This document shows positions 47,428 through 60,926 of a stretch of DNA of 64,000 nt, one piece after another (the first letter of the stretch is position 1; each line of letters starts with the position of its first letter). Under the pieces are notes generated by a model. It was given only the letters and a program-made list of their open reading frames with translations, was not told where the DNA came from and did not search any database. The stretch comes from Bacillus sp. ISL-51 (GTDB lineage Bacteria > Bacillota > Bacilli > Bacillales > Bacillaceae): positions 128,624 to 192,623 of the forward strand of contig NZ_JAGGQB010000009.1 of assembly GCF_018613535.1 (NCBI RefSeq), read 5' to 3'. A program made the translations under genes and the position numbers.

Positions 47428-48147
47428 TTACCCTTCAATTGGCGATTTATTAGGAGTTCCCGGTTTTCTCGGATATTTTTTCGGAGTGCTTTTTGTTTTG
47501 CGGATGATGATGATGTTCCGCTCACTTTCTTCAACGGGAAGTGTGAAAGAATGGATATGTTCAAGCTCTCCGCCTAAAACTTTGATCGCCTTTTGTCCCG
47601 CTTTCAGCTCTTCGTCAGCCGCTGCCGCTTTTAACGCGGCAAATATGCCGTTTTTCTTGACCAATGGCAGACAAAGCTCACTCAGCACAGAAAGACGCGC
47701 AACTGCGCGGGCTGTTACGAGATCAAAGCTTTCCCGAACTTCTTTTCGCTGTCCGAATGTCTCCGCCCTGTCATGGACAAACGTCGTATGCTCCAATTGT
47801 AAAGCGTCAGATAAAGTTTCCAAAAAGGTAATCCGCTTATTTAGTGAATCGACAATGGTGACATGCAGATGCGGGAAGCAGATTTTGATGGGCAGACTGG
47901 GGAAACCGGCGCCCGCGCCCACATCACAAAGGCTTGTAATATTTTCAAAATCAATATAGAATGCCGCCGTAATCGAATCATAAAAATGCTTAAGATATAC
48001 TTCCTTCTTCTCAGTAATGGAAGTCAGGTTCATTTTTTCGTTCCATTCCACGAGCATCTCATAATACAACTCGAACTGCTCCAGCTGGCGGCCAGAAAGG
48101 GAAATCCCTTTCTCCGCTAAACCGGATGTAAATTCCTCTATATTCAT
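47428..48147 (-). CDS. rsmG: 16S rRNA (guanine-N7) methyltransferase RsmG (GidB)
   Basis: A 239-residue SAM-dependent methyltransferase that modifies G527 of 16S rRNA; loss gives low-level streptomycin resistance. The SAM motif [18 protein letters not shown] and the later [14 protein letters not shown] are clear. A basic tail ([19 protein letters not shown], seen in part) is typical of Bacillus. It follows mnmG by 13 bp in the same transcript. Confidence 0.96.
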   Translation of the reverse strand: MNIEEFTSGLAEKGISLSGRQLEQFELYYEMLVEWNEKMNLTSITEKKEVYLKHFYDSITAAFYIDFENITSLCDVGAGAGFPSLPIKICFPHLHVTIVDSLNKRITFLETLSDALQLEHTTFVHDRAETFGQRKEVRESFDLVTARAVARLSVLSELCLPLVKKNGIFAALKAAAADEELKAGQKAIKVLGGELEHIHSFTLPVEESERNIIIIRKTKSTPKKYPRKPGTPNKSPIEG

Positions 48148-48160
48148 GCCGTCATCCTTT

Positions 48161-50047
48161 CTATTCAGCTACCTTGGCAATACGGCCCTGCTCTAAGTAC
48201 ACAAGCAGGATTGAGATGTCCGCCGGATTGACACCGGAAATACGTGAAGCCTGAGCAACTGATAAAGGACGCACTTCTTTCAGCTTTTGTCGGGCCTCTG
48301 TGGCAATTCCTTTAATTGCGTCATAATCAATCCGATCAGGAATTTTTTTGTTTTCCATTTTCTTAAGCTTTTCAACTTGCTGCAGGGATTTTTCAATATA
48401 CCCTTCATATTTCACCTGGATTTCCACTTGCTCCGCCACATCTTGCGGAACCGGGAATTCAGCCGGCGCAAGCTTTACCACCGTTTCATAGTTCATTTCG
48501 GGACGTTTCATCAAATCAGTGCCGCGCACCCCGTCTTTTAATTCGCTTCCGCCGAGAGACCGAATATACTCCTGGTTTTCAGCAGACGGCTTGATAATAA
48601 CAGACCAGAGGCGTTTTTTCTCTGCCTCAATCGCCGCTTTTTTCTTTTCAAACGCTTCAAAGCGCTCGTCAGAAATTAAGCCGATGTCATGCCCGATTTC
48701 CGTCAGACGGAGATCTGCGTTGTCATGACGAAGCAGCAGTCTGTATTCCGCCCGTGAAGTCAATAGACGGTATGGTTCATTGGTGCCTTTCGTAACCAAG
48801 TCATCAATTAATACTCCGATATAAGCATCGGAACGGCTGAGAATGACTTCTTCTTTTCCAAGCGCTTTACGGCCGGCGTTAATTCCTGCCATAATTCCTT
48901 GTCCAGCCGCTTCCTCGTAACCTGATGTACCGTTGATTTGACCGGCTGTAAACAGGTTAGGGATTTTTTTCGTCTCCAGTGTAGGCCAAAGCTGCGTCGG
49001 AACAATTGCGTCGTACTCAATCGCGTAGCCGGCTCTCATCATTTGCACATTTTCCAGTCCCGGAATGGTCGCAAGCATCCGCTGCTGTACATCCTCCGGA
49101 AGGCTTGTGGATAATCCCTGTACATATACTTCCTGCGTATTTCTGCCTTCCGGCTCAAGGAAAATCTGATGGCGCGGTTTATCATTAAACCGGACGACTT
49201 TATCTTCAATGGAAGGGCAATATCTCGGCCCCGTTCCCTTAATCATACCGGAATACATTGGCGAACGGTGCAGGTTGCTGTCGATGATCTCATGAGTCTC
49301 AGGGCTCGTATAAGTCAACCAGCAAGGAAGCTGATCCGTAATGTACTCAACAGTTTCATAGGAGAAAGCACGCGGAACTGAATCCCCCGGCTGAATTTCC
49401 GTTTTGCTGTAATCAATCGAATCACTTGAGACACGCGGAGGCGTTCCCGTTTTAAAACGGACAAGATCGAAACCGAGCTCCTCCAAGTGCTCAGAAAGTT
49501 TAATAGACGGCTGCTGGTTATTCGGGCCGCTTGAGTAAGATAAATCACCTAAAATGATTCTTCCTCTCAGGTAGGTTCCGGTTGTCAGAACTACCGTTTT
49601 CGCCTTATATTCAGCACCGGTTTGCGTAATGACGCCGCGGCACTCTCCGTCTTCAATAATTAAGCGCTCCGCAATTCCTTGCAGCAGCGTTACATTCGGT
49701 GTTTTTTCAAGCGTATGTTTCATCTCATGCTGGTATTGGAATTTATCCGCCTGCGCACGCAGCGCACGCACAGCCGGTCCTTTTCCTGTATTCAGCATTC
49801 TCATTTGAATATGAGTTTTATCTATATTTCTAGCCATTTCTCCGCCGAGCGCGTCAATTTCGCGGACGACAATCCCTTTCGCGGGGCCGCCGACAGACGG
49901 ATTACATGGCATAAACGCAACCATATCAAGATTAATCGTCAAAACAAGCGTTTTGGCTCCTTGGCGCGCCGATGCGAGGGCAGCCTCAACACCGGCGTGC
50001 CCGGCGCCAATGACAATCACGTCGTATTGGCCTGCTTCATACCCCAT
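48161..50047 (-). CDS. mnmG: tRNA uridine 5-carboxymethylaminomethyl modification enzyme MnmG (GidA)
   Basis: A 628-residue FAD protein. The dinucleotide motif [19 protein letters not shown] opens the sequence, [11 protein letters not shown] follows near residue 50, and the GidA signature [16 protein letters not shown] is near residue 440. With MnmE it modifies U34 in certain tRNAs. It follows mnmE by 16 bp, so both subunits are made together. Confidence 0.97.
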   Translation of the reverse strand: MGYEAGQYDVIVIGAGHAGVEAALASARQGAKTLVLTINLDMVAFMPCNPSVGGPAKGIVVREIDALGGEMARNIDKTHIQMRMLNTGKGPAVRALRAQADKFQYQHEMKHTLEKTPNVTLLQGIAERLIIEDGECRGVITQTGAEYKAKTVVLTTGTYLRGRIILGDLSYSSGPNNQQPSIKLSEHLEELGFDLVRFKTGTPPRVSSDSIDYSKTEIQPGDSVPRAFSYETVEYITDQLPCWLTYTSPETHEIIDSNLHRSPMYSGMIKGTGPRYCPSIEDKVVRFNDKPRHQIFLEPEGRNTQEVYVQGLSTSLPEDVQQRMLATIPGLENVQMMRAGYAIEYDAIVPTQLWPTLETKKIPNLFTAGQINGTSGYEEAAGQGIMAGINAGRKALGKEEVILSRSDAYIGVLIDDLVTKGTNEPYRLLTSRAEYRLLLRHDNADLRLTEIGHDIGLISDERFEAFEKKKAAIEAEKKRLWSVIIKPSAENQEYIRSLGGSELKDGVRGTDLMKRPEMNYETVVKLAPAEFPVPQDVAEQVEIQVKYEGYIEKSLQQVEKLKKMENKKIPDRIDYDAIKGIATEARQKLKEVRPLSVAQASRISGVNPADISILLVYLEQGRIAKVAE

Positions 50048-50063
50048 GGTTTTTTCCTCCCTT

Positions 50064-51443
50064 TTATTTTCCTAAACAAAATTGTGAAAAGAGCTGATCG
50101 ATTAAGCTTTCGTGGACGGCATCACCGATGATTTCGCCCAACAGTTCCCAGCATCGTGTCAAGTCAATTTGCACCATATCGATCGGTACATCCTGATCAA
50201 TCCCGTTAAGCGCGTCTTCAATTGCTTGTTTCGCCTGATGCAGAATTGAAATATGACGTGTATTGCTGACATAGGTAAGATCTCCGCTTTCGATCGCTCC
50301 TGTATAAAATAATGACTGGATCGCTTCTTCTAAGTCATTAATGCCTTCTTCTTTCAGCAATGAGGTCGTGACGACGGGACGGCCGTTTGCAAGCTCTGTG
50401 ACGCGCTCAGCGTCAATCTTAGCCTCAAGATCCGTCTTATTCATAATGACAATGACGTCCATCCCCTCAACCGCTTCGAATAACTTCACATCTTCTTCAG
50501 AAAACTCTTCGCTGTAATTAAGCACGAGCAAAATCAAATCCGCTTCCTTCAGAACCTGACGTGAACGCTCAACTCCGATTCTTTCAACGATGTCCTCCGT
50601 CTCACGAATACCCGCCGTATCGACGAGCCTGAGCGGCACGCCTCGGACATTGACGTATTCCTCAATCACATCACGTGTCGTTCCCGGAATATCGGTCACA
50701 ATCGCTTTCGTTTCATGAACAAGACTGTTAAGCAAAGAGGATTTTCCCACGTTCGGACGGCCGATAATAACGGTAGACAGTCCTTCACGCAAAATTTTCC
50801 CCTGCTCAGATGTCCGAAGCAGCGCATCGATTTCTTTCTTCACGCCGCTTGCCTTCTCTATTAATAGCTGATGCGTCATTTCTTCCACGTCATCATATTC
50901 TGGATAATCTATATTTACCTCAACATGGGCGAGGGTTTCTAACAATTCATCCCGCAGACGGCGGACCAGCGCAGAAAGGCGCCCTTCCATTTGATTCATG
51001 GCGACATTCATGGCACGGTCCGTTTTCGCTCTGATTAAATCCATCACGGCTTCCGCCTGTGAAAGGTCAATCCGCCCGTTTAAAAATGCGCGCTTCGTAA
51101 ACTCACCAGGTTCCGCCAATCTCGCCCCTTCTCTTAATGCAAGCTGGAGCACTTGATTCACGGTTACGATTCCTCCGTGACAATTGATTTCAATCACGTC
51201 TTCCCGCGTGAATGTTCTCGGCGCTCTTAAAACAGACACCATCACTTCCTCAATGATCCGTCCCGTCCGGCTGTCTGCAATATGGCCGTAATGAATGGTA
51301 TGGGATTCCGCCGAACTGAGCGTTTTCCCTTTCGGCCCCTTGTACATTCTGTCGGCGATTTGTACGGCTTCAGGCCCGCTCAGCCGAACGATCGCAATCG
51401 CGCCTTCCCCCATCGGAGTGGAAATCGCTGCAATTGTATCCAT
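50064..51443 (-). CDS. mnmE: tRNA modification GTPase MnmE (TrmE/ThdF)
   Basis: A 459-residue GTPase, starting [17 protein letters not shown] at 51443 behind GAGAGGTG. An N-terminal formyl-THF-binding domain, a helical domain and an inserted G domain ([37 protein letters not shown]) are followed by the conserved C-terminal FCLGK with the catalytic Cys. Partner of MnmG. A DnaA-box cluster lies directly upstream. Confidence 0.97.
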   Translation of the reverse strand: MDTIAAISTPMGEGAIAIVRLSGPEAVQIADRMYKGPKGKTLSSAESHTIHYGHIADSRTGRIIEEVMVSVLRAPRTFTREDVIEINCHGGIVTVNQVLQLALREGARLAEPGEFTKRAFLNGRIDLSQAEAVMDLIRAKTDRAMNVAMNQMEGRLSALVRRLRDELLETLAHVEVNIDYPEYDDVEEMTHQLLIEKASGVKKEIDALLRTSEQGKILREGLSTVIIGRPNVGKSSLLNSLVHETKAIVTDIPGTTRDVIEEYVNVRGVPLRLVDTAGIRETEDIVERIGVERSRQVLKEADLILLVLNYSEEFSEEDVKLFEAVEGMDVIVIMNKTDLEAKIDAERVTELANGRPVVTTSLLKEEGINDLEEAIQSLFYTGAIESGDLTYVSNTRHISILHQAKQAIEDALNGIDQDVPIDMVQIDLTRCWELLGEIIGDAVHESLIDQLFSQFCLGK

Positions 51444-51543
51444 GCTGTTCACCTCTCTTTATCTCTGTTTCCATCTATATAAAAAAATTTTATTTATGCC
51501 AAAATTAAAAGATAACATAGTTTGGTTTGAAGTGGAAGATACG

Positions 51544-51601
51544 TTATCCACAGAAGCAGAAATTCATCCCTTATTACTTTAACTTATCCACATGTGAATA
51601 A
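51544..51601. promoter_or_regulatory. DnaA-box cluster between mnmE and jag
   Basis: TTATCCACA at 51544-51552 and 51584-51592, the latter back to back with TGTGAATAA (51593-51601, an inverted TTATTCACA). The cluster is 3 kb from dnaA, outside oriC proper, in a 290-bp gap without genes. Confidence 0.75.
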
Positions 51602-51713
51602 CAATTAATTTTATTTCCTAAAACTTTTTTTATCAACAGCATACACCGAAAAAACAAAAACTTAAACGCATAAAGTGTGATTCTATAAAGGAAAACGGCC
51701 ATTTTTTCGAATA

Positions 51714-51754
51714 AAAAAACCGAAGTTCCGATTTTACCCGGACTTCGGTTTTTT
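51714..51754 (-). terminator. Terminator of the rpmH-rnpA-spoIIIJ-jag transcript
   Basis: Arms AACCGAAGT and ACTTCGGTT with an inner CCG/CGG; T or A runs on both sides. It overlaps the last codons of jag. Confidence 0.8.
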
Positions 51755-52375
51755 GCTATCTTTATGGGAAATAACGAGATGGCGATACCGGCCTTCACCG
51801 GTAGAAAAGGTTTTGATTTTTGGATGCTTCGAAAGGGCGTCATGGATGATTTTTCTTTCACCTGACGGCATCGGTTCTAAATGAACATCCTTTTTCGTCT
51901 TTAACACTTGATTGGCCAGCCGGTTTGCCAGCTGATCCAAAATTTCTTTTCTTTTTTGGCGATAATTCTCTGCATCAACCACGGCTTGGCGATATTGGGC
52001 GGAGCCGCGGTTTAACACGAGCTGCGTCAGCGTTTCAAGGGCATTTAAAGTCTGGCCTCTTTTCCCTATCAGCAATGCCGCTTTTTCACCTTTAATGTAA
52101 AAGTGAACCGTTTTTTTGCTTTCTTCGACGGCGACCTCAGACGGACCGGCAATCGTTTTGATAATTCCTTCCAGATACGCTTTTGCTTCCTGGACGGGGA
52201 ATTTTTTCTCAACCAGTTCTACGATCGCCTTCTTTTTTCCGAAAATACCCAAAAACCCTTTATATCCTTCTTGCACCACTGTCATTTCTACTTGATCTCT
52301 TGTTAATTGAAGTTCTTGAAGGCCTGATTGCACTGCTTCTTCGACATGTCGTCCTGCAGCGGTCACCTTCCTCAC
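51734..52375 (-). CDS. jag: RNA-binding protein Jag (KhpB)
   Basis: A 213-residue protein: an N-terminal Jag domain ([15 protein letters not shown], with [14 protein letters not shown]), a KH domain ([17 protein letters not shown]) and an R3H domain ([16 protein letters not shown], then [10 protein letters not shown]). It binds RNA and is linked to cell-shape control in other Firmicutes. The GTG start at 52375 lies behind GGAGG and overlaps the spoIIIJ stop by four bases. Confidence 0.93.
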   Translation of the reverse strand: MRKVTAAGRHVEEAVQSGLQELQLTRDQVEMTVVQEGYKGFLGIFGKKKAIVELVEKKFPVQEAKAYLEGIIKTIAGPSEVAVEESKKTVHFYIKGEKAALLIGKRGQTLNALETLTQLVLNRGSAQYRQAVVDAENYRQKRKEILDQLANRLANQVLKTKKDVHLEPMPSGERKIIHDALSKHPKIKTFSTGEGRYRHLVISHKDSKKPKSG

Positions 52376-53151
52376 TTTTTCTTTCCTCCCGCTTTTTGCG
52401 TTTCCGGCTCTTTTTTGATGTCCGGCCCTTTAATCAGGAATGTCTGGGCAATCATAAACAGGTTGCCGACTACCCAATAAAGAGAAAGTGCACTAGGGAA
52501 GTTAATCGCAAATACGATAATCATGATCGGCATAATCCAAACCATCATCGCCATTTGTGGGTTTTGGGCAGGATTTCCGGCCATCATCAGCTTCTGCTGA
52601 ACAAATGTGGCCACACCGGCAACGATAGGAAGAATATAATAAGGATCTTTCTCTCCTAAATCAAACCACAAAAAGCTGTGCTGTGAAATGGCTTGCGTCC
52701 GCATAATGGCGTGGTAAAATCCGATCAAAATCGGCATTTGGATCAGAATCGGAAAACAGCCTGCCAGCGGGTTAACCCCATGCTTTGAAAACAGGGCCAT
52801 CGTTTCCTGCTGAAGCTTTTGCTGCGTTTTTTGATCTTTTGAGCTGTATTTTTCTCTAAGCTTCTGCATCTCAGGCTGAAGCGCCTGCATCGCTTTAGAG
52901 CTTCGGAGCTGCTTGATCATCAGCGGCAAAATCAATAGGCGGATTAAAATAGTGACAATAATAATCGATAATCCGTAGTTGTCTCCCGTCAGTTTCGCTA
53001 CATACGTAATGACTTCCGACAATGGGTACACAATATACTTGTCCCAGAAATGCGGGCTGTTTGCCGTAATCGGTTCTTTCACACTCGAGCAGCCAGCCAG
53101 CAGCACGAGCATACCGACCATACTCAGTAGTAACCATATTCTCCTTTTCAA
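52372..53151 (-). CDS. spoIIIJ: Membrane protein insertase SpoIIIJ (YidC1/Oxa1)
   Basis: A 259-residue lipoprotein-type insertase. The signal peptide ends in LLAGC, so Cys 21 would be lipidated. Five helices follow, with the conserved Arg of [14 protein letters not shown] (seen in helix 1 region) and the coiled loop [20 protein letters not shown]. It inserts membrane proteins and is needed for sigma-G activation in the forespore. The paralogue YqjG is not in this window. Confidence 0.95.
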   Translation of the reverse strand: MKRRIWLLLSMVGMLVLLAGCSSVKEPITANSPHFWDKYIVYPLSEVITYVAKLTGDNYGLSIIIVTILIRLLILPLMIKQLRSSKAMQALQPEMQKLREKYSSKDQKTQQKLQQETMALFSKHGVNPLAGCFPILIQMPILIGFYHAIMRTQAISQHSFLWFDLGEKDPYYILPIVAGVATFVQQKLMMAGNPAQNPQMAMMVWIMPIMIIVFAINFPSALSLYWVVGNLFMIAQTFLIKGPDIKKEPETQKAGGKKK

Positions 53152-53283
53152 GAACGTTTCCTCCTATACCAATCTTTATAAACACTTGTATGTATTTTAG
53201 CATCTTTCAGTTTTAAAATGGCGGTCATTTTTCGCCAATCAAAAGGAAGCGCTTTTAAAATCGTGAAGAAAACAAAACATGAG

Positions 53284-53634
53284 CTATTTCGACGAAGATT
53301 TCTTATATAAAGAGGTTTTTCTAAATAAGTGCTGCAGGCTTTTTTTCGTTTCCTCAAAACTGAGTTCGCTAGCGGGTTTTCTTGCAATAATAATAAAATC
53401 TTTCGGCTTCAGCAGCTCTCTTTCCTCCTGAATCGCCTGCCGGATTAAACGCTTTACCCGATTGCGCACCACCGCGTTGCCGATTTTTTTACTGACAGAA
53501 AGTCCTGCCCGAAGCTCTTTTTGCTGCGGCTGATCAAGCGTATACAGCACGAACTGGCGGTTCGCCATAGACGTCCCGCGTTTAAACACTTTTTGAAAAT
53601 CTTCATTTTTCTTTAACCGATTTCGCTTCTTCAC
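53284..53634 (-). CDS. rnpA: Ribonuclease P protein component
   Basis: A 116-residue very basic protein ([20 protein letters not shown]) with the family motif [14 protein letters not shown] that contacts the RNase P RNA. It starts at a GTG (53634) behind GGAGTG. It helps the RNA subunit cut tRNA precursors. It follows rpmH after a hairpin that probably lowers its expression relative to L34. Confidence 0.96.
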   Translation of the reverse strand: MKKRNRLKKNEDFQKVFKRGTSMANRQFVLYTLDQPQQKELRAGLSVSKKIGNAVVRNRVKRLIRQAIQEERELLKPKDFIIIARKPASELSFEETKKSLQHLFRKTSLYKKSSSK

Positions 53635-53760
53635 TCTGATTCACTCCGATATTTACTCGCAGAAACTTTTATTTCTATCTAAAAAAAACGGGCCGCCGGA
53701 ATACTGAAGAAATTTCTCCAGTACCGGGCGACGCATGACATATCTTTTCTCTTAATGTGA

Positions 53761-53787
53761 AAAAAGACCACTGACATTATTCAGTGG
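53761..53787 (-). terminator. Partial terminator between rpmH and rnpA
   Basis: Hairpin CCACTGA / TCAGTGG followed on the minus strand by TTTTTT. rnpA must be reached by readthrough. Confidence 0.65.
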
Positions 53788-53788
53788 C

Positions 53789-53926
<138 letters not shown>

Positions 53927-53969
53927 TGACACCTCCCTCGAGGAATAGCTGTTAAAGACAGTCTTACTT

Positions 53970-53999
53970 ATTATATTTGTGTTGCCTATTCATTGTCAA
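53970..53999 (-). promoter_or_regulatory. rpmH promoter
   Basis: On the minus strand TTGACA (53994-53999) and TATAAT (53970-53975) with 18-bp spacing. Confidence 0.8.
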
Positions 54000-54123
54000 C
54001 TTCAGCAGTGCTTTTATTTCTTACAACCATAATAGGATAACATACCTTCACCAGTTTAGAAACCTTATTTTTCACATTCCTTTTTTTAACGCAAAAAAAA
54101 CCGCTCAGCCCCGTGAAAAAGCG

Positions 54124-54402
54124 GGATGTGGATATCTTTTTAATCATTTTTTAATATCCACAATCGTTATCGACAACATTTTCACACTGCTAACTCCTGT
54201 GGACAACGATTTTTCAACAAGTTGTCAGGTTTGTGGATAAGATCATGAGAACCATTGCAAGTCCTCGCTTAATTTGATATTATATTTGTGTTTTAACTCT
54301 TAATTACTTATCCTGTCTATTCTCTTTATCCACAGAGTGTGGATAAGTTGTGGATTGTTTTCACACAGCTTGTGTAGAATGTTGTCCACAAGTTGTGGAA
54401 TT
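54124..54402. other. oriC part 1 (incA/incB region): DnaA-box clusters upstream of dnaA
   Basis: Near-consensus DnaA boxes lie in both orientations: TGTGGATAA at 54232-54240, TTATCCACA at 54326-54334, TGTGGATAA at 54338-54346, TTGTCCACA at 54382-54390, and weaker TGTGGATAT, ATATCCACA, TGTGGACAA and TGTGGAATT copies around them. This is the upstream half of the bipartite Bacillus origin and also allows DnaA to repress its own gene. Confidence 0.9.
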
Positions 54403-54430
54403 TGTCGAAAAGCTATTTTTCTACTATACT
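54402..54430 (+). promoter_or_regulatory. dnaA promoter
   Basis: TTGTCG (54402-54407) and TATACT (54425-54430) with 17-bp spacing, partly next to DnaA boxes. Confidence 0.65.
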
Positions 54431-54545
54431 ATATGTTTTCAACATTTTATGTGTACGAATGGTCAGAGCCATACGCTCTTTTTTTGTGTTCTATAACAGA
54501 AGAAGAGACACTGATTTTTAAAGAAAAGGAGGGCTGTGCCGGATA

Positions 54546-55886
54546 ATGGAGAATATATTGGATCTTTGGAATCAAGCTTTAGCTCAAATAGAGAAAAAGT
54601 TAAGCAAACCGAGCTTCGAAACTTGGATGAAATCAACAAAAGCCCATTCACTGCACGGGGATACCTTAACGATCACCGCTCCTAATGAATTTGCCAGAGA
54701 CTGGCTGGAGTCCAGATACTTACATCTCATTGCAGATACTATATATGAATTAACCGGGGAAGAATTGAGTATTAAGTTTGTCATCCCTCAAAATCAGGAT
54801 GCGGAAGACTTTATGCCGAAACCTCAAGTGAAAAAGGCGGCAAAAGAGGAACCGTCTGATTTTCCCCAAAGCATGCTCAACCCGAAATATACATTCGACA
54901 CGTTTGTCATCGGATCGGGAAACCGATTCGCCCATGCGGCGTCACTGGCTGTAGCGGAAGCACCCGCAAAAGCGTACAACCCGTTGTTTATATACGGGGG
55001 AGTCGGCTTAGGAAAAACCCACTTAATGCACGCAATCGGCCATTATGTCATAGATCATAATCCTTCAGCCAAAGTGGTGTACCTGTCTTCCGAAAAATTC
55101 ACAAATGAATTCATCAACTCGATCCGCGACAATAAAGCCGTTGATTTCCGCAACCGCTATCGCAACGTTGATGTACTTTTGATAGATGATATTCAATTTT
55201 TAGCCGGAAAAGAACAAACACAGGAAGAGTTTTTCCATACCTTCAACACGCTTCATGAAGAAAGCAAACAAATCGTTATCTCCAGTGACAGGCCGCCAAA
55301 AGAGATTCCGACTCTTGAAGACCGGCTGCGTTCGCGTTTCGAATGGGGGCTGATTACAGATATCACGCCGCCTGATCTGGAAACAAGGATTGCCATCCTG
55401 AGAAAAAAAGCGAAAGCGGAAGGCCTAGATATTCCGAACGAGGTCATGCTTTACATCGCGAATCAGATTGACAGTAATATCAGAGAACTGGAAGGGGCAT
55501 TAATACGGGTTGTGGCCTATTCATCCTTAATTAATAAAGACATTAATGCCGACCTGGCTGCAGAAGCGTTAAAAGATATCATTCCGTCTTCAAAGCCGAA
55601 GGTCATTACCATAAAAGAAATTCAGCGGATTGTAGGCCAGCAGTTCAACATTAAGCTTGAGGATTTCAAAGCGAAAAAACGGACAAAATCCGTTGCGTAT
55701 CCAAGACAAATCGCCATGTATCTGTCCAGAGAAATGACAGACTCCTCTTTGCCTAAAATCGGTGAAGAGTTTGGCGGAAGAGACCATACAACCGTCATTC
55801 ACGCTCATGAAAAGATTTCAAAACTGCTGATTGATGACGAACAGCTTCAGCAGCATGTGAAAGAAATAAAAGAACAGCTTAAATAA
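54546..55886 (+). CDS. dnaA: Replication initiator DnaA
   Basis: A 446-residue initiator with four domains: an N-terminal interaction domain (residues 1-85), a short linker, an AAA+ domain ([16 protein letters not shown]alker [15 protein letters not shown]alker B) and a C-terminal DNA-binding domain with [16 protein letters not shown]. The start follows AAAGGAGGG. It binds the boxes on both sides of its gene, melts oriC and loads the helicase. dnaN follows in the same operon. Confidence 0.98.
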   Translation: MENILDLWNQALAQIEKKLSKPSFETWMKSTKAHSLHGDTLTITAPNEFARDWLESRYLHLIADTIYELTGEELSIKFVIPQNQDAEDFMPKPQVKKAAKEEPSDFPQSMLNPKYTFDTFVIGSGNRFAHAASLAVAEAPAKAYNPLFIYGGVGLGKTHLMHAIGHYVIDHNPSAKVVYLSSEKFTNEFINSIRDNKAVDFRNRYRNVDVLLIDDIQFLAGKEQTQEEFFHTFNTLHEESKQIVISSDRPPKEIPTLEDRLRSRFEWGLITDITPPDLETRIAILRKKAKAEGLDIPNEVMLYIANQIDSNIRELEGALIRVVAYSSLINKDINADLAAEALKDIIPSSKPKVITIKEIQRIVGQQFNIKLEDFKAKKRTKSVAYPRQIAMYLSREMTDSSLPKIGEEFGGRDHTTVIHAHEKISKLLIDDEQLQQHVKEIKEQLK

Positions 55887-55944
55887 TAGAGCCCTCGGAT
55901 GAACCCGGGAAAGTGTGAATAACTTTTCAATAGTCATACACAGT

Positions 55945-56050
55945 CTGTCCACATGTGGATAGGCTGTGTTTCCTGTCTCTTTCACAACTTATCCACAAAT
56001 CCACAGGCCCTACTATTACTACTGCTATTTTAAAAATATATTTATATTAG
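55945..56050. other. oriC part 2 (incC): DnaA boxes, DnaA-trios and unwinding element
   Basis: In the dnaA-dnaN gap, CTGTCCACA and TGTGGATAG are back to back at 55945-55962, TTATCCACA is at 55989-55997 and AAATCCACA ends at 56005. A GC patch and the trio-like TACTATTACTACTGCTA (56011-56027) follow, then the AT-rich stretch 56028-56050. This order (box, GC patch, trios, AT-rich) is that of the known B. subtilis basal unwinding site. Confidence 0.9.
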
Positions 56051-56071
56051 TTATCCGTTAGGAGGATAAAA

Positions 56072-57208
56072 ATGAAATTCACGATTCAAAAAGATCGTTT
56101 AGTTGAAAGTGTCCAAGACGTTCTAAAAGCCGTTTCATCCAGAACAACAATTCCCATTCTGACCGGTATCAAAATCGTAGCTTCGGATGAAGGAGTTTCT
56201 TTTACAGGAAGCGACTCTGACATTTCGATTGAGTCCTTCATCCCAAAAGAAGAAGAAGATAAAGAAATCGTCACGATTGATCAGCCGGGAAGCATTGTGC
56301 TGCAAGCGCGCTTCTTCAGTGAAATCGTTAAAAAGCTGCCGATGGCAACTGTAGAAATTGAAGTCCAAAATCAATATTTAACGATTATCCGCTCCGGAAA
56401 AGCCGAATTTAACCTGAACGGTCTTGATGCAGATGAATATCCTCATCTTCCCCAGATTGAAGAACATCATGCCATTCAAATTCCGACGGACCTTTTGAAA
56501 AATTTAATTCGCCAAACCGTGTTCGCTGTGTCCACCTCAGAAACACGCCCTATCTTGACAGGTGTAAACTGGAAAGTGGAAAACGGTGAATTATTATGCA
56601 CTGCGACGGATAGCCACCGCCTCGCTTTAAGAAAAGCGAAGCTCGATATTTCAGAAGACAGCTCATATAACGTCGTAATTCCGGGAAAAAGCTTAACTGA
56701 ACTGAGCAAAATCCTCGATGACAATCAAGAGCTGGTCGATATCGTCATTACAGAAACGCAAGTTCTGTTCAAAGCGAAAAACGTATTGTTTTTTTCTCGA
56801 TTGCTTGACGGAAACTATCCTGACACGACCAGCCTGATTCCGCAGGAAAGCAAAACAGAAATCGTCGTGAACACAAAAGATTTTTTACAGGCGATAGACC
56901 GCGCTTCTTTATTGGCAAGAGAAGGCCGGAACAACGTCGTTAAGCTTTCTGCTAAACCGACGGAATCGCTTGAAATTTCATCCAACTCTCCTGAAATCGG
57001 GAAAGTGGTCGAAGCTGTCCTTGCCGACCAGATTGATGGTGAGGAATTAAATATTTCATTTAGTCCAAAATATATGATGGACGCTCTGAAAGTACTTGAA
57101 GGATCGGACATTCGCATCAGCTTCACGGGAGCAATGAGACCGTTTCTTATCCGTACGCCGAATGATGAAACCATCGTTCAGCTCATCCTTCCGGTCAGAA
57201 CGTATTAA
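56072..57208 (+). CDS. dnaN: DNA polymerase III sliding clamp (beta subunit)
   Basis: A 378-residue protein made of three clamp domains of about 120 residues each (MKFTIQKDRLVESVQDVLKA; TRPILTGVNW; LILPVRTY at the end). As a ring dimer it holds the polymerases on DNA and is a hub for mismatch repair and SirA/YabA control. The start follows TAGGAGG. Full length. Confidence 0.98.
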   Translation: MKFTIQKDRLVESVQDVLKAVSSRTTIPILTGIKIVASDEGVSFTGSDSDISIESFIPKEEEDKEIVTIDQPGSIVLQARFFSEIVKKLPMATVEIEVQNQYLTIIRSGKAEFNLNGLDADEYPHLPQIEEHHAIQIPTDLLKNLIRQTVFAVSTSETRPILTGVNWKVENGELLCTATDSHRLALRKAKLDISEDSSYNVVIPGKSLTELSKILDDNQELVDIVITETQVLFKAKNVLFFSRLLDGNYPDTTSLIPQESKTEIVVNTKDFLQAIDRASLLAREGRNNVVKLSAKPTESLEISSNSPEIGKVVEAVLADQIDGEELNISFSPKYMMDALKVLEGSDIRISFTGAMRPFLIRTPNDETIVQLILPVRTY

Positions 57209-57220
57209 TTAAAAGAATTT

Positions 57221-57248
57221 GCTGCCGGCTGGGTTCGGCAGCTTTTCT
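57221..57248 (+). terminator. dnaN terminator
   Basis: Arms GCTGCCG and CGGCAGC followed by TTTTCT. Confidence 0.75.
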
Positions 57249-57341
57249 ATTCATCAGACGCTCCCTCAAGTTTTCCCTTTCCTTATTTCAGGATTTTTTA
57301 GTACAATTAGATATTAGTGATATTTGAAAGAGGTCGATATT

Positions 57342-57557
57342 ATGGCAAATCCGATTTCGATTGATACAGAAATGATTACGCTTGGCCAGTTTTTAAAATT
57401 AGCCGATGTGATTCAGTCCGGCGGTATGGCGAAGTGGTTTCTGAGCGAGCATGAGGTGACTGTCAACAATGAACCGGACAATCGCCGCGGCAGAAAGCTT
57501 TATGTTGGAGACGTGGTCGCGATTGAAGGATTTGGTTCATTTCAAGTCGTCAATTAA
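57342..57557 (+). CDS. rlbA: S4-domain RNA-binding protein RlbA (YaaA)
   Basis: A 71-residue S4-like protein, starting MANPISIDTEMITLGQFLK at ATG 57342; the frame from 57324 adds six residues without family support. The core LADVIQSGGMAKWFLSEH and NRRGRKLYVGD are typical of YaaA. It binds RNA, perhaps in ribosome assembly; the role is not firmly known. recF begins 15 bp later. Confidence 0.92.
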   Translation: MANPISIDTEMITLGQFLKLADVIQSGGMAKWFLSEHEVTVNNEPDNRRGRKLYVGDVVAIEGFGSFQVVN

Positions 57558-57572
57558 AGCGGGTGACAGCGG

Positions 57573-58685
57573 TTGTATATCCAAAATTTAGAATTAACAT
57601 CCTACCGTAATTATGAGCACGCTGAGCTTCAATTTGAAAACAAGGTGAATGTGATCATCGGAGAGAATGCCCAAGGAAAAACAAATCTGATGGAGGCAAT
57701 CTATGTTTTGTCGATGGCAAAATCGCATCGCACCTCAAATGATAAAGAACTTATACGGTGGGACGAAGACTATGCTAAAATAGAAGGAAGAGTGATGAAG
57801 CGAAACGGGGACATCCCAATGCAGCTTGTCATTTCCAAAAAAGGTAAAAAGGGCAAGGTCAATCATATAGAGCAGCAAAAACTAAGTCAGTATGTCGGGG
57901 CGCTTAACACCATTATGTTTGCTCCCGAGGACTTAAACCTTGTAAAGGGCAGCCCCCAGGTGAGACGGAGATTTCTTGATATGGAAATCGGGCAGGTATC
58001 TGCCGTTTATCTGTATGATTTGTCTCTTTATCAAAAAATCCTCTCGCAGCGGAACCATTTTTTAAAGCAGCTGCAAAGCAGGAAACAGACTGACAGAACC
58101 ATACTTGATGTTCTGACTGACCAGCTGATTGAGGCTGCCGCAAAGGTTGTCGTCAAACGCCTGCAATTCACGGCGCAGCTTGAAAAATGGGCGCAGCCGA
58201 TCCATTCCGGCATTTCACGAGGGCTTGAAGAGCTGACACTGAAGTACCACACGGCGCTTGAGGTATCAGATCCCAAAGACTTGTCAAAAATAGGTAATAG
58301 CTACCAGGAGTCTTTTTTAAAATTAAAAGAAAAAGAAATAGAACGTGGTGTCACGCTGTTCGGACCGCATCGGGATGATGTCCTTTTTTACGTTAACGGA
58401 CGCGATGTGCAGACTTACGGTTCGCAGGGACAGCAGCGAACGACGGCTTTGTCTCTCAAGCTTGCCGAAATCGATTTGATTCATGAAGAAATCGGAGAAT
58501 ATCCCATTTTACTTTTGGATGACGTACTAAGCGAACTGGATGATTACCGCCAGTCCCATTTGCTTCATACAATCCAAGGCCGTGTGCAAACATTTGTCAC
58601 CACGACGAGTGTGGATGGCATTGACCACGAAACCTTACATCAAGCAGGAATGTTCCGTGTGGAAAACGGTGCATTAGTGAAGTGA
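57573..58685 (+). CDS. recF: DNA replication and repair protein RecF
   Basis: A 370-residue SMC-like ATPase, starting at TTG ([16 protein letters not shown]). The Walker A motif is [16 protein letters not shown], the signature [18 protein letters not shown] and the Walker [15 protein letters not shown]. It helps RecO/RecR load RecA on gapped DNA. Second gene of rlbA-recF-remB-gyrB. Confidence 0.97.
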   Translation: MYIQNLELTSYRNYEHAELQFENKVNVIIGENAQGKTNLMEAIYVLSMAKSHRTSNDKELIRWDEDYAKIEGRVMKRNGDIPMQLVISKKGKKGKVNHIEQQKLSQYVGALNTIMFAPEDLNLVKGSPQVRRRFLDMEIGQVSAVYLYDLSLYQKILSQRNHFLKQLQSRKQTDRTILDVLTDQLIEAAAKVVVKRLQFTAQLEKWAQPIHSGISRGLEELTLKYHTALEVSDPKDLSKIGNSYQESFLKLKEKEIERGVTLFGPHRDDVLFYVNGRDVQTYGSQGQQRTTALSLKLAEIDLIHEEIGEYPILLLDDVLSELDDYRQSHLLHTIQGRVQTFVTTTSVDGIDHETLHQAGMFRVENGALVK

Positions 58686-58702
58686 AGAAATGAGGTGAGC
58701 GA

Positions 58703-58948
58703 TTGTATATTCATTTAGGTGACGACTTTGTCGTTTCGACACGCGATATTGTCGGGATTTTTGACTGTAAAGTAAATGCATCGCCGATTGTTGAAGAATT
58801 TCTGAACAGACAGAAACAAAAAGTGGTGCCGTCCGTAAACGGCACGCCAAAGTCTATCGTAGTCACGACTGAGAATATATATTACTCTCCCTTATCTTCC
58901 GGCACATTAAAGAAACGTGCGCAATTTATGTTAGAAATAGATTCTTAG
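58703..58948 (+). CDS. remB: Extracellular-matrix regulator RemB (YaaB)
   Basis: An 81-residue protein starting at TTG 58703 behind GAGGTGAGCG. The whole chain is the family domain (YIHLGDDFVVSTRDIVGIFD ... SPLSSGTLKKRA). RemB works with RemA in activating matrix genes of biofilms. Located between recF and gyrB as in B. subtilis. Confidence 0.93.
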   Translation: MYIHLGDDFVVSTRDIVGIFDCKVNASPIVEEFLNRQKQKVVPSVNGTPKSIVVTTENIYYSPLSSGTLKKRAQFMLEIDS

Positions 58949-58992
58949 CGGATCTTTAAAATGAATATATCGTTTAAGAAAAGTGTAGGTGA

Positions 58993-60921
<1,929 letters not shown>

Positions 60922-60926
60922 CTATG

